Source of the DNA: JAFGMR01 sp964632755
Lineage (GTDB): Archaea > Halobacteriota > Methanosarcinia > Methanotrichales > Methanotrichaceae
Length of the DNA stretch: 28,062 bases
Assembly: GCA_964632755.1 (NCBI GenBank)
Contig: CAZWDT010000041.1
Span: 1-28,062 of the forward strand
Direction of reading: 5' to 3'
This document shows, one piece after another, positions 24,221 to 28,062 of the stretch. The notes below the pieces were generated by a model. That model ran no database searches and was not told the DNA's origin. It worked only from the letters and a program-made list of their open reading frames with translations. How positions within the stretch are numbered: position 1 is the first letter of the stretch; each line of letters begins with the position of its first letter. The position numbers and the translations under genes were made by a program.

Positions 24221-24234
24221 TGTAAATATTTACA
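24221..24234. promoter_or_regulatory. 14-bp perfect palindrome, candidate operator
   Basis: TGTAAATATTTACA reads the same on both strands. It lies about 24 bases after the TATA box, at or just after the expected transcription start, the place where archaeal repressors commonly bind. Confidence 0.5.
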
Positions 24235-24261
24235 AGTAAATAATATAAAATGGGGGGGGAA

Positions 24262-24393
24262 ATGAACGAGAGGGGCGCGGGTTTCTGGCATACTTATTAT
24301 GGTACTCCCTCTGAGATAGTCGGATGGGTCCTTCTGGTGGTATCTATAATATATCTTGTATTTGTGATTTCAGTAGCTATAGGTATCGCTTAA
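24262..24393 (+). CDS. 43-residue one-TM protein, likely antiporter accessory subunit
   Basis: A small open frame with GGGGGGGGAA immediately before the ATG. It has a short polar N-terminus (MNERGAGFWHTYYGTPSEIV) and one membrane helix at about 21-42 (WVLLVVSIIYLVFVISVAIG). No known family was recognised. It is the first gene of a unit that continues with the 107-residue and the 573-residue membrane proteins, 16 bases apart, so it may be a subunit of the same complex. Confidence 0.7.
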   Translation: MNERGAGFWHTYYGTPSEIVGWVLLVVSIIYLVFVISVAIGIA

Positions 24394-24409
24394 TAATGAG
24401 TGGGTGAAA

Positions 24410-24733
24410 ATGATGGATGACGTAATAATAATGGCGATTCTTTCCTTGTTGGGATTTGCTGGGTATGTACTTCTATGTTTTGCCACTAAAGAGCCGCGTC
24501 ATCGGCTGGGTGACTTACTCATCGCAATTTATGGTTTAGTCCTTCTTACTACGATCGTTTCAGGTCTATTCGTTAACTGGCATATCTATTTCTGGTGGGA
24601 ATCACTGGTAGCGTTTTCCGCAATATATGGATTCGCTGCCTGTGTCTTTCTTATTTATGTGGCCAAGGGATTGCGTCTTTGGCTTCCGAAAGAGATGGAT
24701 TATTATGAAATGAAAGAGGGGGCTAGAAAATGA
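24410..24733 (+). CDS. Three-TM membrane protein, likely antiporter accessory subunit
   Basis: A 107-residue hydrophobic protein: helices at about 4-23 (VIIMAILSLLGFAGYVLLCF), 37-55 (LLIAIYGLVLLTTIVSGLF) and 63-87 (WWESLVAFSAIYGFAACVFLIY), then a charged tail. Size and topology resemble small Mrp/NuoK-type subunits, but I do not see a diagnostic motif. The start ATG 24410 is preceded by GTGGGTGAAA. It overlaps the 573-residue subunit by four bases (ATGA), which argues for a fixed stoichiometry with it. Confidence 0.8.
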   Translation: MMDDVIIMAILSLLGFAGYVLLCFATKEPRHRLGDLLIAIYGLVLLTTIVSGLFVNWHIYFWWESLVAFSAIYGFAACVFLIYVAKGLRLWLPKEMDYYEMKEGARK

Positions 24734-26451
24734 TAGGATGGCTGCATCCGGGACTTATCCTCATCTTTGGAGTTTTGCTCATACCACTTTTTAGAGGTAA
24801 GTGGAAACAGGCATATCTGCTTGTGCTCCCAGCAGTAGCGCTCATAGACGTTATTCTCATGTTTATGGGATTCTTTGGAGATATTCCCTATTCAACATGG
24901 AGCCTCCCTTTCTTGGGATACGAATTCGTTTTAGGTAGGGTTGACAAATTAAGTCTGATTTTTGGACTACTATTTACCCTTGCAGCACTCACCTTGGTTA
25001 TTTACGCAATCCACGTAAAAAGCGACAGCGAGCACATGTCCGAGTTATCCTATGTGGGTGGAGCACTTGGAGTAGTTTTCGCAGGCGATCTCTTCGCACT
25101 ATATATTTTCTGGGAGATAATGGCGATCGCATCCACCCTCGTTGTCTGGCATGGGAGGACTGATAAAGCGCGTCGGGCTGGATTTAGATATATCTTATGG
25201 CACATTTTCGGCGGTATAATCCTGCTGGCGGGTATTGTTATGTATGTTCATAGTACCGGTTCAAGTGCCTTCAATGCCCTTAGTTGGGGGGCGGGCATTG
25301 CCAGTTTGCCTTCTTATCTCATCTTTATCGGTTTTATTATAAATGCCGCTGTTCCTCCTTTACATGCTTGGCTACCAGATGCCTATCCTGAGTCAACTGT
25401 CGCAGGCACGGTATATTTGAGCATTTTCACCACGAAGACTGCAGTGTATGTTTTGGCAAGGGGCTTTGTGGGTTTTGAGCCTCTGATATTGATCGGGGCA
25501 TTGATGACCGCATACCCCATCTTTTATGCAGTCCTCGAGAATGACCTAAGGAAGGTTCTTTGTTACAGCCTCATTAACCAGGTAGGATTCATGTTATGCG
25601 GCATAGGAATCGGCACAGCTCTGGCTGTGAATGGGGCTGTTTCCCATGCCTTTGCAAACGTTTTCTTCGAGGGGCTGCTTTTCCTGTGTGTGGGGAGTGT
25701 CCTTTATAGGACGGGAACATGCAAATGCACAGAACTAGGCGGATTATATAAGGCCATGCCGCTAACTTGCGCTTTTTGTTTTGTGGGTGCGGCGTCCATC
25801 TCGGCATTTCCTCTATTTAGCGGTTTTGTTACCAAATCAATGATCATCTCTGCGGCTGCCTACGGGCATATGGGATTCATATGGGTTATATTGATGCTTG
25901 CCTCGGCAGGTGTATTCCACCATGCAGGCATCAAGGTGCCATTCTTCACATTTTTTGGTGAAGATCTTGGCTTCAAGGTAAGGGATCCGCCGATCAATAT
26001 GGTATTAGCAATGGGTATAGCAGCAATTTTATCTATTACTATTGGCGTCTATCCCCATTCACTTTACCAGTTCCTTCCCTACCCGGTTGATTTTGTACCG
26101 TACACAATTCCCCATGTGATAGGCCAACTCCAACTGCTGCTATTCGCGTCGTTTGCCTTCTTCGTTCTCATAACCTCTGGGTTATACCCACCAGAACAAA
26201 ATAAAATTAATCTCGATTCAGATTGGCCGCTCAGGATGATCGGGGCCAAGTTCATGTGGTTCGTCAAGGGGCCTTTGATGGCCCTTGGCGCCAATCTGGA
26301 CCAGGGCTTGAGGAGGATCGCTTCATTCTTCAAAGGGTATGGGGGGGAGCTGGAAGAGAGAATGCTGGTGGGAGTCTCGGTATTAATTGCGCTGATCTTC
26401 CTCGCAGTCTACTTGCTCGTGGAGTTGATATATAGGTGGATCATGTCCTAA
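24730..26451 (+). CDS. Mrp antiporter D-type subunit 3, with altered proton-path residues
   Basis: A 573-residue NuoL/M/N-family protein with about 14-15 membrane helices and a C-terminal extension ending in another helix. Glu129 in TM5 (LYIFWEIMAIAST) and Lys236 in TM8 (FTTKTAVYVLAR) are kept. At the TM7 lysine position it has Asn205 (FIINAAVPPLHAWLP), and at the later lysine position Glu314 (NVFFEGLLFL), where subunits 1 and 2 in this window have Lys. The region PDAYPESTVAGTVYLSIFT and RTGTCKCTELGGLYKAMPLT resembles a distinct MnhD subfamily that I recall from bacteria. Its start overlaps the 107-residue gene. Confidence 0.93.
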   Translation: MIGWLHPGLILIFGVLLIPLFRGKWKQAYLLVLPAVALIDVILMFMGFFGDIPYSTWSLPFLGYEFVLGRVDKLSLIFGLLFTLAALTLVIYAIHVKSDSEHMSELSYVGGALGVVFAGDLFALYIFWEIMAIASTLVVWHGRTDKARRAGFRYILWHIFGGIILLAGIVMYVHSTGSSAFNALSWGAGIASLPSYLIFIGFIINAAVPPLHAWLPDAYPESTVAGTVYLSIFTTKTAVYVLARGFVGFEPLILIGALMTAYPIFYAVLENDLRKVLCYSLINQVGFMLCGIGIGTALAVNGAVSHAFANVFFEGLLFLCVGSVLYRTGTCKCTELGGLYKAMPLTCAFCFVGAASISAFPLFSGFVTKSMIISAAAYGHMGFIWVILMLASAGVFHHAGIKVPFFTFFGEDLGFKVRDPPINMVLAMGIAAILSITIGVYPHSLYQFLPYPVDFVPYTIPHVIGQLQLLLFASFAFFVLITSGLYPPEQNKINLDSDWPLRMIGAKFMWFVKGPLMALGANLDQGLRRIASFFKGYGGELEERMLVGVSVLIALIFLAVYLLVELIYRWIMS

Positions 26452-26543
26452 CTTTTTTTGGAAAATGGGGAACTAGCGGACTTCGGATTGAAATGGAGAA
26501 TATATCGGAGATGGATCTCTTCGGTTTAATTAGGTGACCTGAT

Positions 26544-26633
26544 ATGAAGGATGAATCGATAGGATATATCTTGATGGTAACCATCACCCTGTGGATGTAT
26601 GTCGTCACCCTAGTGGACTATACATTAAAATAA
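26544..26633 (+). CDS. Possible 29-residue one-TM peptide
   Basis: ATG 26544 is preceded by AGGTGACCTGAT. The 29 codons give a short polar start (MKDESIG) and one membrane helix (YILMVTITLWMYVVTLVDYT). It lies 92 bases after the third D subunit and 26 before the terminator hairpin, so it would be on the same transcript. Too short to be sure. Confidence 0.4.
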   Translation: MKDESIGYILMVTITLWMYVVTLVDYTLK

Positions 26634-26659
26634 TTTGGGAGAATTGTCGTCTATATTGT

Positions 26660-26678
26660 GCCCGGCTTAGGGCCGGGC
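26660..26678 (+). terminator. Hairpin ending the antiporter region
   Basis: GCCCGGC and GCCGGGC form a perfect 7-bp GC stem with a 5-base loop. It lies beyond the last plus-strand gene and before the convergent minus-strand genes. A U-run is lacking. Confidence 0.5.
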
Positions 26679-26762
26679 GCCTATCGGCGAATCGCGAAAG
26701 AGGGGGACGGCGCTTGAAGCCAAGCTGCCGCTGGGCTTAGGCCTAATTCGCATTGAAGCCTT

Positions 26763-26930
26763 CTAGATGCAATTTCTTCTATCACACATTCGGGATCTAT
26801 CCTCTGCCTCGTCAACGAGCAGATCTTTATGTCCCACGATTAAGGCGTAATAGGCCACTATGAGGGCCAAGATGACTATCCCCCCGAGCACCGCCGCGCT
26901 TATTATTGGGCTTATATATATAAGCGACAT
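26763..26930 (-). CDS. 55-residue one-TM protein, unknown
   Basis: A short frame with AAAGGAGGG directly before two ATG codons (26933 and 26930; the second has better spacing). It has one membrane helix at about 9-33 (ISAAVLGGIVILALIVAYYA) and a charged C-terminal tail with two cysteines (SRMCDRRNCI). A promoter with TTTTATAAGG lies about 110 bases upstream. No family is recognised. It points toward the antiporter genes. Confidence 0.65.
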   Translation of the reverse strand: MSLIYISPIISAAVLGGIVILALIVAYYALIVGHKDLLVDEAEDRSRMCDRRNCI

Positions 26931-27030
26931 CATCCCTCCTTTATTAGGCCGAATTCATCTTCCCAAGTTCGACTGGAATGCAGAATTCCATGCCCCATTT
27001 ACAATTATCTTTTATTAACTTATCTAGAGA

Positions 27031-27048
27031 CCCCTTATAAAAGTTTTG
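27031..27048 (-). promoter_or_regulatory. TATA-box promoter of the 55-residue gene
   Basis: On the minus strand ACTTTTATAAGGGG matches the archaeal TATA consensus, about 105-110 bases before ATG 26930, giving a leader of about 80 bases. Confidence 0.45.
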
Positions 27049-27066
27049 GTCAGGATTATGGCAAAG

Positions 27067-27110
27067 GCCGATGCGGGGGAAGGAAGCCCGCATTGCTGGC
27101 CAGCATCGGC
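27067..27110 (-). terminator. Stem-loop between the two minus-strand small genes
   Basis: GCCGATGC and GCATCGGC (27067-27074 and 27103-27110) form a perfect 8-bp stem; inside are GCGGG/CCCGC arms and a 12-bp palindrome TGCTGGCCAGCA (27094-27105). It sits 100 bases after the stop of the 117-residue gene and may end that transcript. Confidence 0.45.
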
Positions 27111-27209
27111 ATTTTCATGCCCCATCTGGAACCCCCAATCAAGGCACACGGAGGAATTATCGAGGGGCGCAAGGGATAGTCGAGAATGCAATCGATAGGT
27201 GGTTCCAAG

Positions 27210-27563
27210 TCATGGAGGACCATACAGCTTCACGAGGGCTATCTGGGAGGATGGAATGCCATGGAGATCGAGGGCCGAACCCACTGCGATGGCCAGGCAG
27301 CCAATGATGAGAATGCTCATCATCATCTTCTTCTCCATCGGAATAAGCATAGCAGCGGCAACGAGAATTAGCAGCCCCGCCATCGGTGCGATAATGCTTG
27401 CGAGGAGCCCCAGAGCGACGACCGATATACTGCATAGGGCCGATCCCCTTGAGATGATGCCACAACGGGTCGATCGATGGAGGATGGCGCTTCCAAGCGG
27501 CAGGGCTAAGGCCGCAATGATTAGAACGACAACCAATATCTCGATTGAACTCGGCTGTATCAT
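27210..27563 (-). CDS. 117-residue membrane protein, unknown
   Basis: A hydrophobic protein with about four helices: residues 8-27 (EILVVVLIIAALALPLGSA), 42-75 (a long apolar stretch, probably two helices with LLASIIAPMAGLLILVAA) and 81-97 (MMSILIIGCLAIAVGSA). It ends in a short tail (LVKLYGPP). The start at 27563 is backed by GAGAGGAGACTTT; a longer frame from 27674 is not. I recognise no family, though the size is like that of small hydrogenase or Mrp membrane subunits. Confidence 0.65.
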   Translation of the reverse strand: MIQPSSIEILVVVLIIAALALPLGSAILHRSTRCGIISRGSALCSISVVALGLLASIIAPMAGLLILVAAAMLIPMEKKMMMSILIIGCLAIAVGSALDLHGIPSSQIALVKLYGPP

Positions 27564-28062
27564 AAAGTCTCCTCTCGCCTTTATTACTGCAATTCCCTGA
27601 ATACTGCACAAATCTATGTAATAAATGTTCCTATTGCAGGTGTATTTGTTAATTATTAATCTTAGACTTGGCATATTACAGTTCTAGTTTTTCTTGTCTG
27701 AGTTGATCGAGTGGCCAATTAATCGTTTTGAGCCTGAGTCCTCCATTGATTTGGCATAAGTGGGGACAAATGAGGCGATTGATGCTGGTTATCACATATA
27801 TCGTATATGTATAATTAGGCACAACCGATCGCTATGCACCGGTTCTATGTGCCTAAAAGAGTGGGAGGTCTGGTTGTGGGGCAGCGGCATTTGTCGAAAT
27901 GCCCGGATCCACTTCAAAAAGCAGGGTAAAATGCGCATTCGGATCATCTAAATCAAGTGCTGGTGCAGGCATTCGATTTTAAAATGGTGTCAGTTACCCT
28001 CTAATTTGGGTCGTGATTCTGAAATAGGTTGGAGTTTCTATAACCCGTCTATAGCTTGCGAT
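27564..28062. other. Intergenic stretch at the right edge
   Basis: I see no supported gene. 27564-27660 may hold the minus-strand promoter of the 117-residue gene (ACATTTATTACA at about 27618). The rest has only short frames without ribosome binding sites. Confidence 0.35.

Noticed and set aside
19652..26451. The D-type subunits as part of complex I-like Fpo
   Set aside because: No FpoB/C/D/H/I-type genes are present, and E, F, G and B subunits are specific to Mrp/Mbh-type complexes.
27760..27951. 63-codon plus-strand frame near the right edge
   Set aside because: No initiation site and no recognisable features.
1..28062. tRNA or rRNA genes
   Set aside because: I looked through the intergenic gaps and saw no cloverleaf with a conserved T-arm and no rRNA-like sequence; a dedicated scan was not possible.

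Overview
The window looks like a chromosomal segment of a methanogenic archaeon of the Methanosarcinales, most probably a Methanothrix/Methanosaeta-like acetoclastic lineage. This rests on an archaeal A1AO-ATPase operon in the order H-I-K-E-C-F-A-B-D plus a small trailing gene, a form III (archaeal) RuBisCO, an archaeal-style Mrp antiporter cluster, TATA-box promoters and GGAGGTGA-type ribosome binding sites. The genus is an inference; there is no rRNA gene here to settle it.

Layout. Positions 1-4600 hold an isoprenylcysteine-methyltransferase-like membrane enzyme, two unrecognised soluble proteins transcribed divergently, and two tandem secreted SIMPL-domain paralogues. A 28-bp sequence occurs in inverted orientation at 156-183 and 3524-3551 and brackets most of this block. 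Positions 4600-5400 hold a rubredoxin gene (short, TTG start) followed by ferritin, a small iron/oxidative-stress unit. Positions 5400-6030 have no convincing gene.

Positions 6034-14602 (minus strand) form the complete A1AO-ATP synthase operon, ending in a 59-residue one-TM protein and a stem-plus-U-run terminator that overlaps its stop codon. Immediately upstream, also on the minus strand, is a catalytically intact form III RuBisCO gene (14747-15928). An AT-rich 700-bp gap follows.

Positions 16760-22668 (plus strand) form an Mrp-type cation/proton antiporter operon: F, G, E, an MbhD-like and an MbhE-like piece (together equal to the MrpA C-terminus), B, C, and two D-type proton-channel subunits. 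This is the gene complement of the antiporter half of the Mbh hydrogenase, but no hydrogenase genes are present. It is followed by a gene for a secreted seven-repeat propeller protein (22841-24106). A second promoter with a 14-bp perfect palindrome then leads into a 43-aa one-TM protein, a 107-aa three-TM protein and a third, 573-aa D-type subunit in which two usually lysine positions of the proton path are Asn and Glu. A minus-strand pair of small membrane-protein genes (55 and 117 aa) closes the window.

The main theme is membrane bioenergetics: the Mrp-like complex would exchange Na+ and H+ across the membrane, matching the sodium gradient made by methanogenesis to the ATP synthase. The points most worth a second look are the third D subunit with its unusual charged residues, the roughly 90-residue insertion in the MbhE-like subunit, the unannotated small membrane proteins around the antiporter, and the propeller gene set inside the cluster.
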